The notes below the pieces were generated by a model. It had not been told where the DNA came from and searched no databases. It worked only from the letters and a program-made list of their open reading frames with translations. 64,000 nucleotides of DNA from Bombyx mori (Eukaryota > Arthropoda > Insecta > Lepidoptera > Bombycidae): NCBI RefSeq assembly GCF_030269925.1, contig NC_085131.1:2308001-2372000 (forward strand), given 5' to 3'. The position numbers and the translations under genes were made by a program. This document shows, piece after piece, positions 1 through 11,771 of the stretch (position 1 is the stretch's first letter; every line of letters begins with the position of its first letter).

Positions 1-252
1 ACCACTAAAAGCCATTGAAAAGGACTTTCAACTCTTCTAAAGGTAGGTATTCCACGTGGTAAGATTGTGTCTTTATGTACAAAATAGGTACTTTATAACA
101 TATTATTAAAGTTTGCCCATTTGTTTATATCCAACTCTCCCATTATTGTAAAACAATACCACTAAACTAATCTACCAAAAATATCTTGAAAGAATACAAA
201 TTAGATTCTCTAATAACTATGTGTATTGTTTAATGATTATTTCTTAGTTTCA

Positions 253-1594
253 GTTATTGTGCACCTTGTTATTTTTGGCCAATTGAAGTTACCAAAAAAA
301 TCATAAAAGAAAATATAAGAACACATTTGTCCCAGACATCCCAGTGTATATCTGAGGTTGTGGAGGCTCTGAACAACCCAGCAACTATATATAAATATTT
401 AAGATTCCCACAGAATGCTCAAGAATGGCAAAAGTTGAAGGAAAAGCAAAGAAAAAAGAAGAAGGTGGTTTAACCTAAATAGGAACAGATGGCGGTGCAC
501 TATAAAAAACAAACTGTTTCAAGGCCATGACCTCAGTAATGAGGAAACCCATGCAAGGAGGAGGAGGAGAGGTTTAAGCTAAATAAAAAAATGTTTTCTT
601 CATAAAAAATTACCAATATTAATGTAATGCTAAATATTGCAGTTTTTATGAAAAATTTAGAATCCTTTGGGTTATTGGGTGTATTGATGGGAAGTTGGTG
701 GCCTTAAAAAGATCTGCTACCAATAAAAAATGGTTTTACTGTCGCAAAGAATATCATGCAAGAAATGTACAATTTGTAAAGCTATTAATATTTTTCGAAA
801 TTCTGATATGTAATCCATAAACGAAATGTGTATTAAGAACCTATGTATTCAGATTGTATTCATTTCAGTTAAATTGTAATTGTGTATATTGCTATAAGTT
901 ATTGTGAAATATAGTATTTATCTTAAATAAACTGTATTCAGTTATAATCAAAACAAAATAAAATCTACTAGATTAGTCAATGACAGCAAGTAATGACCAT
1001 TATAATTATTTAACATCTTTTCGGGCTTTCTGTATATTGTCAACGTTCCAACCTTATGACACCTTTTGCTATTTTTTTTTTCATTGCTTAGATCGGTGGA
1101 CGAGCTCCCAGCCCACCTGGTGTTAAATGGTTACTGGAGCCCATAGACATCTACAACGTAAATGCGCCACCCACCTTGAGATATAAATTCTAAGGTCTCA
1201 GTATAGTTACAACAGCTGCCCCACCCTTCAAACCGAAACACATTACTGCTTCACGGCAGAAATAGGCGATAACGCTATGCTATGCTAGCTAATACCTGCT
1301 AATAATAGCTAGCTATTGCTAATATGGAGGAAGATACTCCTGATGCTTTGTAGCACCGCCTTCATTCCACTGCCCGTAACTCAGTGTAAAGAACAATAGG
1401 TATGTTAAAGAGTAGATTCAGGTGTTTGCTGATCTATAGGGTGCCAATTTACCACCCTGATAAGATAGCAAAAATAGTTGTTGCGTGTTGTGTTTTGCAC
1501 AACATTTGCAATTGTGCAGAGCTGCCAGTTCCCATGATTTCAGATGATGAGATTACGTGTACATTATGGTGGTCATGTTGAATTACTTTGTTAA
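253..1594 (+). pseudogene. HARBI1-like (PIF/Harbinger) transposase remnant
   Basis: Three separated stretches read like consecutive parts of a Harbinger DDE transposase. Around 254-473 an open frame ends with NPATIYKYLRFPQNAQEWQ, resembling the segment before the first catalytic Asp. At about 677-780 comes VIGCIDGKLVALKRS followed by YCRKEYHARNVQ, the typical GxxDG and RKGxxSxNVQ region. At about 1410-1590 comes RFRCLLIYRVPIYHP, then VACCVLHNICN, the conserved C-terminal VLHN motif. The catalytic middle is missing and a Bm1 SINE (1070-1269) sits in the gap. The family's transposase cuts and pastes DNA with a 3-bp target duplication. I see no intact frame. A domesticated, intron-containing HARBI1 gene is a less likely alternative because the fragments do not join by obvious splice sites. 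Confidence 0.6.
1070..1269 (-). mobile_element. Bm1 SINE, 5'-truncated
   Basis: It starts with a T-run (the poly-A on the minus strand) and ATTGCTTAGATCGGTGGACG, continues through the Bm1 body, and breaks off in the CTTCACGGCAGAAATAGGCG region. The tRNA-like head is absent. It lies between two fragments of the HARBI1-like transposase, so it inserted into or beside that element. Confidence 0.9.
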
Positions 1595-2386
1595 ATTTTA
1601 CTAATTAGCTAACTTATAGTGTGAAGTAACTTCAAATATAAATTAATGATTTATAAAAATAGTTTTATTATAGTTTTATTCAATAGTTATATACAATAAT
1701 TTTGAAATTTGTTTGCATCAGTAACTTATGTGGAAATACAGGTTTAAAATTGCTAGCGCTGCATGTGCTAATTCCACCAACAGTTCATCCTTCTTGCAGA
1801 TTGTCGACTATTCATTCCCCCATGGTTGTAAGTTTCATTAAGTTATATATGGTACTGTGTTCAAAAATGCTTTGGACGACACACATATGAACACCCTGAA
1901 TCTTCACCTGCAGTTCCTCTATCCACAAAATTCTCTCAGTAATTTGAGTACACTCTGCTTTTCATTGTAAAAGTGGTGAAATAGCAGGTCAGGTGTTGAG
2001 GTGCTGAAAAAAAATAATAAATTTATTTAAAAACAAGGTTAGGTAAAATACAATGTTTACAATACATGCAACAAAATGCTTTTATTTACAAGTAACAGCA
2101 TTATACACAAATCAATGTCCCTAATATGGTGGTTCAATGAATAGGTACTTTGACCTGAATAAACACATATCAACCCAATCTCTTGACTAACATGTGAGAC
2201 CTACTGTGGCTGGAGCTACTAGTAGTAGCATCACAATAAGTAGAAGTTACTTGCATTTAGTTAGAGGATGATGACTGCAAAATAGGTGATTCTTGATGCA
2301 ATGCTAAAAAGGCAATAAATATTAATTTTTAAAATGCAAGTTTTGTTTAGGTATTTATTTCAGATAATTAGGCATAACATACATAC

Positions 2387-3040
2387 CTGTATGTTTGCGA
2401 TTGTTCCAATACTGATACATTTTCCGAGTTGGCTATAAATTCTCCTTACAATATTTTGATGATGTGGATTAGTATTTTCAATCTGTTGTAGTTCCTTAAA
2501 TATAATAAAATAGGTTATGCCTAAATTTTGTTCTTTATTTTAAACTGAGTATGCAGCCTTTAGCCAACATAATGTCAGTTTAGTCAATACTCTGGCACTG
2601 CCTGCCACCCCTGTACCAGTATGCACACCCTTTACCATAGATACAGTCACCTCTGCATCAATAAATACATTCCAACAACATCAATCTAACTTGCAATACC
2701 TAAATTGTGAATGATTTGATTTATTTAATTCAATATAATTTTTTTGTTGGTGAATTTGAGATACAAATAAATTACCTTCATGCCCTGTTAAAATATAACA
2801 TCAATAAAAACGTAGTAGATAGATATATCATACATAAATATATGTTAACATGTCCTAAATATCTCACCGGGAATGGATCTTAACTGACAAGATAATTTAG
2901 TTCCTATATTTTTTTAATATCCTTGTTCTCTTATTGAACATGTTGAGATTCGATTAATCCTTTTGTTTCGCTAGCTTTTAACCCAAAACGTTTATCAATG
3001 CCTCTATTTGCGCCAATGTCGGATGAGAAGAACGCTCTTT
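2387..3040 (-). pseudogene. Possible Harbinger-associated Myb/SANT-like protein remnant
   Basis: On the minus strand, 2979-3040 reads ERSSHPTLAQIEALINVLG then stop. This resembles the start of the Myb/SANT-like proteins that accompany Harbinger transposases. Another coding-like stretch (about 2390-2497) reads NPHHQNIVRRIYSQLGKC and ends at a GTATG that could be a splice donor. The opposite orientation to the transposase remnant at 253-1594 fits the usual Harbinger arrangement. The rest is AT-rich and not open. Similarity is judged by eye, so the call is tentative. Confidence 0.3.
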
Positions 3041-3719
3041 AAATCTGTTGGTAATATATTTAAATTTTACATTAAAAACGAATGGATGAAACATTGATAG
3101 CCTCAAATTAACTTTTACTTACCTCATAATTTTTATTTAACGTTAAATTCACTCACAAAGTATCAACAAATCTAGAAAAAGCAAAATAAAAACTTCCGAC
3201 CGCTCGAAATTGTTTTGAAAACAATTAAAATTTTGTTTTTTAATTCTGGTATTCGCCAGTGCACGCAAAGGAACTTAGCGTACAGCCAGAAATTACAATT
3301 AATTTCATAAATATATGACTTTTAATATTCTTTTTAGATATATTAGATGTGGTTTAGACACCAAAGCTTAAATTCATAGTATTTTCTTACAGAATGCTTC
3401 TAAATACAAAGAAAAACTGAAACCGGTAAGCTTCGATTTACATTTGCGTGTATACGGCTATCCCTAGTAGTATTGTAAACAAACTTCGTTGTCACTTCAC
3501 TTCGCTCGAGGCAGGGTAATTAAGATTAGTGTTTACAGAATGCCAAATCAAGGTCATTCCATTGCGAATGCGAAGTGATGGAGAATTTCGTAGTGAGATG
3601 CGAGTTCTTGTTTGAATTTTAGAGAATCGCACGGCTGATCCGATCAATGTCTTCAACGGTAGACAGCGGTTTGGCTCTGCCAATGTTGCTCCAGCGTCTT
3701 CTTGGCCCATTTTCTTCCA

Positions 3720-3810
3720 TTTTGTCAGTTTGAATATAAATAATTTTTTTGTAGTAAATTTTTAAAATGTATCGAATTTCTTCATTAGATTCACTCATCT
3801 TGACAGTACG
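3720..3810 (-). pseudogene. Possible mariner transposase N-terminal fragment
   Basis: The minus strand reads SESNEEIRYILKIYYKK, which resembles the first residues of mariner-type transposases (a helix rich in I/L/Y/K before the first helix-turn-helix). It then runs into unrelated sequence. No catalytic region follows. This is a short similarity judged by eye and could be chance. Confidence 0.2.
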
Positions 3811-4093
3811 AAAATTAAATAAAAATCCCACATTTTCCTAATTTGAATTTGGAATTATCTTCTTTAAAATTTAAACTTTTAATGATACCAAAACCAGCCA
3901 GATACAAATAATATAGCCAAAGAGATTTTCTTACAAGTTCATACATATTATAACGCGAAAAGATTTTTTCCCCAACCTATTATTTACTTTACTTTTTACA
4001 CTTTCATGACCTCCAGTATTAGCTTAATATCATGTGTGCCGACCAGTTTGGTCAATGTGCCCTGATCTTGTCTGTTTATTTACAGCAAAGTTT

Positions 4094-4329
4094 ATTTACT
4101 GGTGGTAGGACCTCTTGTGAGTCCGCTGCGGATAGGTACCACCGCCCTGCCTATTTCTGCCGTGAAGCAGTAATGCGTTTCGGTTTGAAAGATGGGGCAG
4201 CCGTTGTAACTATAGAACTTATATCTCAAGGTGGGTGGCGCATTTACGTTGTAGATGTCCATGGGCTCCAGTAACCACTTAGCACCAGGTGGGCTGTGAG
4301 CTCGTCCAACCATCTAAGCCATAAAAAAA
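4094..4329 (+). mobile_element. Bm1 SINE, 5'-truncated
   Basis: It runs from TTACTGGTGGTAGGACCTC to CATCTAAGCCATAAAAAAAG. The tRNA-like head is missing, the body is close to the other copies in the window, and a short A-tail is present. Short reading frames here on both strands are only the SINE body. Confidence 0.92.
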
Positions 4330-4600
4330 GTATATATATAAATATGCACGCAGTCTTAAAAGTAACATAAATTCTTCGTTTATTTTGACATAAGCCCAGT
4401 ATCATCGCTTAAAATGTATTCTTACCCTTCCCTTGCTCCAACAGCTGATGCTTAAATAAAGCGAAGGTTTTGGGAAGCTCTCGTCGAAGAGAACGGTGTC
4501 TACTTCAAGGGTAGCAGTGACGGAATCAGGGATTATAACAGATTTAATTGAAGTACCTTCACGCGGCTTGCGAGGGAGTTGATTATTTTTATTCCACAAT

Positions 4601-4884
4601 TAGCTGACCCGACAGACTTCGTAGTGCCTCAATCGATAAATAAAAGATCTAAACTTTAGTATAAAATAAACTTAAAACAAACAAAAGGAATCCGTCCGAC
4701 GGGGGCACATCAAAGGAAAAACAAAATTGTTATTTTTATTTAATTACGAGCATTTTCATACCTTTTAAACCTTCTTTGGACTTCCACAAATAATTCAAGA
4801 CCAAAATTAGCCAAATCGGTCCAGCCGTTCTCGAGTTTTAGCGAGACTAACGAACAGCAAGTCATTTTTATTTATATAGATTTA
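4601..4884 (-). mobile_element. Non-autonomous Helitron-like element, family 1
   Basis: Read on the minus strand it starts TCTATATAAATAAAAATGAC and ends GTCGGGTCAGCTAA (CTRR), flanked by A on the 5' side and T on the 3' side. That is the Helitron signature of insertion between A and T without target duplication. Sister copies lie at 39308-39533 and 59006-59293. No coding capacity. Confidence 0.65.
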
Positions 4885-5308
4885 TAAAATGATTTTTTTT
4901 TAATAATATTAAATAGAACTTGGTATAGAACTTCGACCTTCATTCGAAAAAAAGTCTAGTTAGACTCCCGACCACATGTGGTCTTTTGATTTACATTTAT
5001 TACATTATCTTCTTCTTCTTCTTCGTCGCTTCCCCATTACTGAGGGTCGTTTTTATTATCATTATTATTATTCTTACACCATCGAAGCACCGGAATAACA
5101 TTGCTACCGGAATGTTAACTGTAAGCTTTTGTATATACATACACATATTATGTATACCTATCCTTATCTTGAATTTCTGCCAAAATCAAATCTAGTTTAT
5201 GAATTTGCAGTACAAGTTTCGTATCCTCTATGTTCAGCGTTTTCCAAATGCCTTATTAAACATTCTGTCCGACACATTAGAAATACTTTCTAAATCTACA
5301 GTGGATAG
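4885..5308. other. AT-rich non-coding stretch
   Basis: It holds short TTC and TTA simple repeats (about 5008-5075). I see no gene or recognisable element. The predicted peptides here are low-complexity. Confidence 0.5.
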
Positions 5309-5993
5309 GTCCATGTCCATCCCCACGGTGGGAGAACCCGCGGCGAAACCTCGTCGCAGTGCTGGGGCAGGACTTCTCTTTGCGGGCGGGTCGTCGCTCG
5401 TATGGTAGAGGACCGGAGTTCGTGGGAGGCCATGGCCGGGTTCTTGGTCATAGCGCTTCGTGAGGCTGAGGAGCGCGAAAAGGAATGGGATCCCTCTTCG
5501 GCTCCTCAGCGCAGAAGGCGGGGTGGACGGCGCGCGCGAGGTGCCGCCGCTCAGTCCTCGTAGTGACTATTGAGTGCCGGGTGCGGGGGCGCCCGGCACT
5601 TGACTGTTGGTCCGGTGGTGAAGCGGTGCAAGGTGGCTTCTGTGCGCCGCTCACGGTGTGTCTCCCGAGACGAGGTCCTTCGGGAATTTCCCGGGGATGA
5701 GATCCCTTCTTAACATTAGTACGGGTACCGGCTAAGGCGAGACTTTCGGCGCACACCGCGGTACCGTAAGTTTCGTGTAGTCGGTGTGGTTGAGCTCGAT
5801 GGGGTTTAGTCGGTAGTCGTTCTGCGGGGCAAGTGCTTCGCGCGCCTTTTTCGAGGCGTAGTCTCCTGTGAGAAATTGGGGGAGGTAAAGGACCTCGGCC
5901 CTTCTCTTCTCCCCTTTTTCCTCTCAGGAGGCGCCGGAGTCCGACATAACCCGGTCCGTTACCCGTTACGTTAAAAAAAAAATGTCTATGTCC
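5309..5993 (+). mobile_element. 3' end of an R1-clade-like LINE with target-site duplication
   Basis: A sharply GC-rich block in AT-rich surroundings. One frame reads SSWEAMAGFLVIALREAEER followed by an RRRGGRRARGA tail and a stop at about 5569. This resembles the extreme C-terminus of R1-type LINE ORF2 proteins. A 3' UTR of about 400 nt and a poly-A run (5973-5982) follow. GTCCATGTCC (5309-5318) and GTCTATGTCC (5984-5993) flank the block as a probable 10-bp target-site duplication. The copy is severely 5'-truncated and has no RT domain. The element family is inferred from the C-terminal composition only. Confidence 0.6.
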
Positions 5994-7914
5994 GTCGGTA
6001 TACCTGTGGCCCCCGAGTTCATAGACCGTACGTTCTTTAGACCGTTCATGGTATCAATACTTATAAATATTTTATTAACAGATATGAACAGAAAGGTTAT
6101 TTTGATAATATCCTGAAAAGGACCCCACGCTTTTTTTATAATAATTTTTTTTTTCTTACACTATTTTTAATTTATTATCTATTCTGTAGTTGGATTTTCT
6201 ATAAAAGTGTATTTTTTTAGTTTTTTTAAACTATTATTTATAACGCAATACAACTGAGATTGTCTCGGGGTGGGTTCCAAAAAAAAGAACAATATTTATT
6301 TCTCCTTCTTTGAGACATAGATGATATGTCTTAGGGTGAGTACCAAAAAAAACCAATACCTATTTCTTCTTCATCTAAGAAATCAGCAGGATGGTATAAT
6401 ACAAAAGCTTTATTATGCCGCTTCTTCTCAGGTCTGTGGTTTTTATTTGGAACACCTGGCCGAGATAACATGTTTTGACATTCAACAAATATGTACATAG
6501 CATATTGGTTACCTTAAGTTGAAACAAATGACAGGAACTTTCCGTGCGAACTCACAAATATATCCTTCCACCGGTGATGTATGTTTTTCTACCCGCAATT
6601 TTTTCCGTGGATCCCTCGACACCCAAATACCGCCCTGGACCGCTCCAAGGAGACTGGCAACTTTTTGCCTCTGATCTGCAAAGTGACGTTTGATAAATGA
6701 CATATTTTGCGACTCGAGCCTCTTTGAAATTATCCTTTTTTCATCGCATTGATTTATAGTTCAGATCCTGCATACAATTTTGCGCGATATTACATTTTTT
6801 CATGTCATATCACCATCAATCGTTTCGACAGGTGAATGGGTTTAACTTCTACGCTAAAATTGAGCCTTTTCATTTTATTGAAAATACCAAGAAGTGTGCT
6901 TTAGTGATCAATGGCAGCTTAAGGTTTAGGAAAACTTTGTTCTGTGTTAAATTTATTAAGGTTAAAATTTCTTTTACCTTTGAGAGTATTTTTCTTGTAA
7001 TCCAATTAGCGAATCAATGATAGCAGTTTATTGCAAAAAAGCCCCAATGATTTGTTTTAGAATTGAGAATTTAACTGTCGAGTCGCTTGCTGCAATGCAC
7101 TGTCAAAAAAAAAGAAAGTCAATTATAAACACTGTTGTTTAATTACTGGTTCATACCACGATTTCTAGTTTTTATGGGTTCCTGATATATCCTCTTACAA
7201 GCGTCACGATCACGAAGTCGTGATGTAGACTGCGATGAAGATGTTATAGAGCAGATAATCTGTCTACCTTATCCATCTTATAGTACATTTCTTTTATCTA
7301 AAGTTCTAAGTTTTTAGTCATTAGCTAACTTGGTAACAATAACTCTATGTCTTCTATAAAAAATCGCAAATGCAAATGTAAAGTTGTAACAGGCCGATTA
7401 AGGCAGAGATTGGATGAACGGAAGTATCAAGTTTGATCGTTCTACAAACTTAAAAACTATTACCATCATAATTGCCTTAAAGGCCTTTGCTTTGCGTACG
7501 ACAGCTGTTGTTCCAATGTAATTGCGATTATGACTTCAATCCCCAAGATGTGGTCTACTAAACTTACTGCATACTTAATACTTAATGCGCACTTAATGCA
7601 TAACCATTACTTGTTTTCATATTATCGTCACTGTGAGTACGAGGTGAACGTCTTGAAACTTGGCAACCGTCCAAACTCGTTTGCGATAAAAAGCCATCCT
7701 ATTTGGGTTACACAATTTATGTAAATACAATCGTGGCCCTATTCTTGGTTATTTAGTTAAAATTACATTAAAACGGGTCTTCGCATATCCTTCCCGAAGC
7801 CAAAATAGTTAACTAACCGAAATGCCTAACGAATTAGCTAACGAACCAATTGATGCTGAGACAAACGGGATTATCACTGGTGATGGTTAAGTTATGGTGA
7901 TATAGGGGCATCCT
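5994..7914. other. Non-coding stretch, no gene recognised
   Basis: AT-rich sequence. A 64-codon minus-strand frame (6509-6703) has mixed composition but no recognised motif, and no splice or promoter context supports it. Two T-rich near-repeats (about 6250-6300 and 6308-6360) share a GTCT...GGGTGxGTxCCAAAAAAAA pattern. Confidence 0.4.
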
Positions 7915-8035
7915 AAAACGATTTTGGCAGATTGTGTGAAAGAGAATGTGCAAGAGAAAGGTGTGAGTGCAGAGACGACATATGATAGGCCTGAGTCGAA
8001 AAAGAAGTTATATTGTGACGACCCTACGTCGTAGG
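7915..8035 (+). mobile_element. LINE 3' remnant (RTE/L2-like tail)
   Basis: The sequence GCAGATTGTGTGAAAGAGAA, then a RPESKKKLYCDDPT-like translation and a CCTACGTCGTAGGATA segment, resemble the terminal codons of RTE-like LINE polyproteins seen in Lepidoptera. No open frame of useful length remains. The family call is by memory of the C-terminal pattern. Confidence 0.35.
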
Positions 8036-8076
8036 ATACATGCAAAAAGAAGATGAATAGTGGTTAAATACTAGTG

Positions 8077-8735
8077 GTAGGGGATAGGCCAGTTTCGCGT
8101 TCCAGTTTGAAGGGTGGGGCGGCCATTCTACGGTAAAATTAAGACTTCGAACCGATGTGGCAAGGTGATGACATTGACATTAGCATATGGGCTCAAATGA
8201 CTGAGACTAGGGGAGCCGAGAGCTCGGTCATCAAACTTTCGGTATAAAAATATCTGTGGTTTGAGCGAATTCGTGCTCCGTTAAGGCTTGAGAATTTTCA
8301 TTGGCAACTTTGTATCGGCCATATAAAAATAATTGTGCAATGGTTTACGGCCCCAGTAATTGCTCGTATTCGTTGGTTGTAAACGATATAATCACTCGTG
8401 GATTGGGTTTGTTGTTACTTGTGCTAAGGCGAATGGAAGCGCGCAAGGTTAGGCACCATTATCCTGCCTATTCCTACCGCGAAGAAGTCACGAGTTCCGG
8501 TTTGAAGGTTCGATAAATCAATAAAAAAAAATGTTTTTCGTGTAGTAAAAGTTTAAAATAGACCAGACCAATTACCACATAACGTACCATACGTTCCATC
8601 ACCATTCGTATTGTTTGTATTTTGTTTTGTTATTGCTTCAAAGGGTAGACGAGCTCATGGCCCACCGGGTGCCGAGTGTTTCTCGGAGCCCACAGACATC
8701 AACAACGTAAATGCCACCAATCATCTTGAAACATG
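8077..8735. repeat. Cluster of decayed Bm1-like fragments
   Basis: Three old pieces resemble Bm1: about 8077-8170 (plus; TTTGAAGGGTGGGGCGGCC), about 8440-8516 (plus; CCTGCCTATTCCTACCGCG) and about 8640-8735 (minus; GACGAGCTCATGGCCCACC). All are far more diverged than the fresh copies elsewhere and mark old insertion events. Confidence 0.55.
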
Positions 8736-8845
8736 AGTTCTAAGTCTTATAGTACAAAAGCTTGTACTTTACCTCCAAATGTTCTTTTTTTTGTATTTGA
8801 TGTTTGGCATTGTTTATTTTTTTGGTGTACAATAAAGAATATTCT

Positions 8846-8863
8846 CTCTCTCTCTCTTTTGCT
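8846..8863. repeat. (CT)n microsatellite
   Basis: A short run of CT dinucleotides, continuing as an imperfect pyrimidine tract to about 8870. It follows AATAAAGAATATT. A similar (TC)n run lies at about 40365-40382. Confidence 0.8.
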
Positions 8864-9454
8864 CTCTGTTTCTATCTATATTTTTAATTATGTAGAAGTT
8901 ACTGCATTTCCGTCTTCAGTTTGAGGTCGTAGGAGTATGCTTGAGTGAAATCTCTAATTCAAAACCCGTCACTGGAAAGCCAGGGTTCGAACTTCGAACC
9001 AGACAGAGCTCAACCAATGCAGATATGCAGATGAGGATTTTCCACCATTATCATTCGCAAGATGCGTGTAGCAAAGTACGTCGTCTTCTTAAATCTCTCT
9101 TGACGTTTTACAAACCGAGCTCCGAAAAGACATTACTACATATTAAAATGGATCTCCCAACAATAAAAAGGTACTGGAAAATTCCGTATTTTAACAGGCT
9201 AACTCGTCGATGAAAATAGAATAACAATCGAAGCGACGTGAAAACAGAAAGGCTTTTTCGTACATGATGAGCGATGCTAAAATTGTACACGGACTGGCGT
9301 ACTTACAAAAAATCGATATACAACATTATTGATGCATCGGGTATCGAGGTGTCATATGTAACATGTTTTAAACAATACCTATATGTATGTATATATGAAT
9401 AAACGGCTTGAAGTATTCGCTGTTCTTGTAATCTGTTGTCTGATGCTTTATTTA

Positions 9455-9640
9455 TCTTATATCTTTAAACGAGCAATTCTTGTATATAATTATAGGTATA
9501 ATCTGAATCTCGGAAACGGCTCCAACGATTTTCATAAAATTTAGTTTAAAGGGGATTTCGGGGGCGATAAATCGATCTAGCTACGATTTATTTTCAGAAA
9601 ATGTTGTTTTTTTCGGGTTTTCAATAATAAAGTTTATCGA
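9455..9640 (+). mobile_element. Helitron-like element, family 2 (3' end lost)
   Basis: It starts A|TCTTATATCTTTAAACGAGC, the same 5' terminus (reverse-complemented) as the copies at 18161-24412 and 25937-26234. It continues with TCTCGGAAACGGCTCCAACG and GGGGGCGATAAATCGATC. The match fades near 9640, so the 3' CTAG terminus is missing. Confidence 0.6.
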
Positions 9641-9754
9641 TAATTTTGATTTTTTCTTTAAATAACCAGTTCAAATTATTTTTTTTATTCTGTCGGTATG
9701 ATCGAAAAATATTCTTCATATTTCATCATTTTATCAATATCTCATTCGTTTTCC

Positions 9755-10037
9755 GGAGTAGAGTTCATCCATACTACCTGGAGCTACTGCGGTCATGCAT
9801 AGTGCGTTTCCAGAGGTCTTTTTTGCCACGTACCATCCGGCTATGGAATGAGCTCCCCTCCCCGGTGTTTCCCGAGCGCTATGACATGTCCTTCTTCAAG
9901 CGAGGCTTGTGAAGAGTATTAAGCGGTAGGCAGCGGCTTGGCTCTGCCCCTGGCATTGCTGTGGTCCATGGGCGACGGTAACCACTCACCATCAGGTGGA
10001 CCGTGTGCTCGTCTGCCTACAAGGGCAATAAAAAAAT
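9755..10037 (+). mobile_element. CR1-like LINE 3' end
   Basis: One frame encodes RVHPYYLELLRS, then FQRSFLPRTIRLWNELPS and FPERYDMSFFKRGL-stop, the C-terminus common to CR1/jockey-superfamily ORF2 proteins. A 3' UTR ending CTCGTCTGCCTACAAGGGCA and an A-rich tail follow. Severely 5'-truncated. Related 3' ends lie at 13876, 40954, 46373 and 48151. Confidence 0.75.
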
Positions 10038-11085
10038 AATTAAATATAATTTAAAAAAATACAATTTATCAAAAAAAAACCTCTGCTAGTGTAAATAAAA
10101 ATGACAGAATACCTACTCGTATTTCTTTGTGATCACGGACGACTAAAGTTTTTATCTGTAGCATTTTGGGAATTGAATAGAGAAATAGTCTACCTTTTGG
10201 CACGGTTTTAAATAGAACGATGTCAGGACAGAGTCAAACGAAGCGAATGCAAACGAAATAATTATTTCGGTGCAGATGTTTACTGGCTTTATTTGGAATT
10301 GAATTGGAATTACAAAACAAACACCAATTTTCGCTTTGTGTTGAATGTTGCCTATTAACGAATCAAAAATTCCATAGCTAATATTATAATAGTACGAATT
10401 AATATTCATCTATTGATTTGTTATTGGTTCTATAATTAATTTGGTTACGAGCTGGCATTTTGATTTTTTGTCTATTTGAGCAGTAGGACGGGCCTATATG
10501 ACCTCATGTTTCAAGGTGTCGGTATTCAGGCAGTAGCATCTATGGACCGATAAACACTTAATACCAACTGAACCACAGGCTTGAGGTTGTTCTTGGAACT
10601 AAACCCGTGTGGCACTCGGGCACTGCCGCGGTAAAGCTATTGTATAGCATTTTTTATCAACTCATGCAATTATAATTAGACAATAATAATTTAATATTAA
10701 AACAATAATAAAATAAGACTACGCTACTAAAAGTAAAACATTAATTGTCCCTTTCACACTCCTAAACTAGACCGCGCGAGAGAGAGATAGGCAGAATTTT
10801 CATGATGCGCATGCAGTGCGACGTGCTTATTCACAAACACTACACAAGCGCAACCTGTAAATGTGTTGAACGTGAGCTACATGGTAGGCGGAGTGGAGGG
10901 TGTTAGGTTTTATTTTCGTTACGGAATTTCTTGATTTGGTCGCCGTGCTCAAAGCCCGCGATAAAAGCTATGCAAAAGCGTAAAAACTTTTGGCTGCACG
11001 TAAACTGCTAATGATAAAATTAAATTAATATTTTTCAGAACCCAATGCTGATTGATAAGTACATTTTATGCTTCCGTTGTTTCAG
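10038..11085. other. Presumed exchanger intron sequence
   Basis: No gene visible. A decayed Bm1-like piece may lie at about 10545-10600 (CTATGGACCGATAAACACTT). The minus-strand 85-codon frame (10152-10409) has no recognised motif. The segment probably belongs to the intron upstream of the first exchanger exon in the window. Confidence 0.4.
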
Positions 11086-11177
11086 AAAATACATTCCGCT
11101 GCATATAATAGAAGAGGACAGCTACGAGAAAGATGTTCTATTTTACGTGAACCTCGGAAACCCTGAGTTACTTGGAG
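11086..11177 (+). CDS. Calx: Sodium/calcium exchanger exon (end of Calx-beta domain 2)
   Basis: An exon of 92 nt with an acceptor (TTGTTTCAG) and donor (GTACGT). It encodes about 30 residues beginning KYIPLHIIEEDSYEKD and ending GNPELLG. This matches the late beta strands of the second Calx-beta domain of NCX-type antiporters, the cytoplasmic calcium-sensing domain. The exchanger moves sodium in and calcium out across the plasma membrane. The exon enters with one base completing a codon and leaves one base (G) into the next, which fits exon 12204-12263 and also exon 37539-37684. The upstream exons (first membrane half, alpha-1 repeat, first Calx-beta domain) are not in this window. Recognition rests on the later exons; this one is short but consistent. 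Confidence 0.82.
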
Positions 11178-11771
11178 GTACGTAAAATTGTTATAAAAGA
11201 TAACTTATATCCTTATATTTCATAAAAATATCTTTTCAACAAAAAATTTAACTAGATGTGAATGGAAAAAGTTCAGTGTGTCAATTTATTATTATTATAA
11301 GAAAATTTTACTAAAAGATATTGATTATTAATTTAGTAGAAATCAATGAGGATTTGGGAATTTGTGAACAGAATATTATAGATTTTATTCAGCCTGTAAC
11401 TATTATAGATTGATTTCTGATAGGTAATGATTTTTCGTGGTTCTTTAAGATATATGCAACTACGTACCTGGAACGTGGTTTATCATAATTTTTAGAAAGT
11501 CACTCTATTTTGTTAACAAGCAAATAACCACAGATGACTTCAATGTTTTAAAAATACGTTAGGAATTTATTTCATAAAAATATTTTGGGCAAAATTTACA
11601 AACCAAGAGTCATTAGCTTGAAAGGGAAGCGGAAGTTAAAGGGCAATATCGTCTATAAATTATCTATAGACATCCGGCTGTTAGTAAAAAAAAATTGAGA
11701 AATTAGTGATGAACAAAATTATGTCCGTAGAAGCAAATTTTCTAATTTACCATCGCTGAATTTTTTTATCT
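11178..11771. other. Exchanger intron, AT-rich
   Basis: The intron after exon 11086-11177. I see no element until the Bm1 copy at 11772. A TTATTATTATTA run lies near 11287. Confidence 0.5.

Noticed and set aside
1..60. An upstream coding exon ending at the donor-like AAAG|GTAGGT (about 42)
   Set aside because: Two frames meet stops close to the site and no protein family is recognised; too little sequence to judge.
1702..1890. 62-codon plus-strand frame
   Set aside because: No recognised motif; composition typical of chance frames in AT-rich DNA next to a dead transposase.
5290..5980. A CpG-island promoter or a gene on either strand in the GC-rich block
   Set aside because: It ends in poly-A, is flanked by a duplication and encodes an R1-like ORF2 C-terminus; the antisense 102-codon frame is a shadow of this GC-rich sequence.
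6509..6703. 64-codon minus-strand frame
   Set aside because: Balanced composition but no known domain, splice site or neighbour evidence; left unexplained rather than called a gene.
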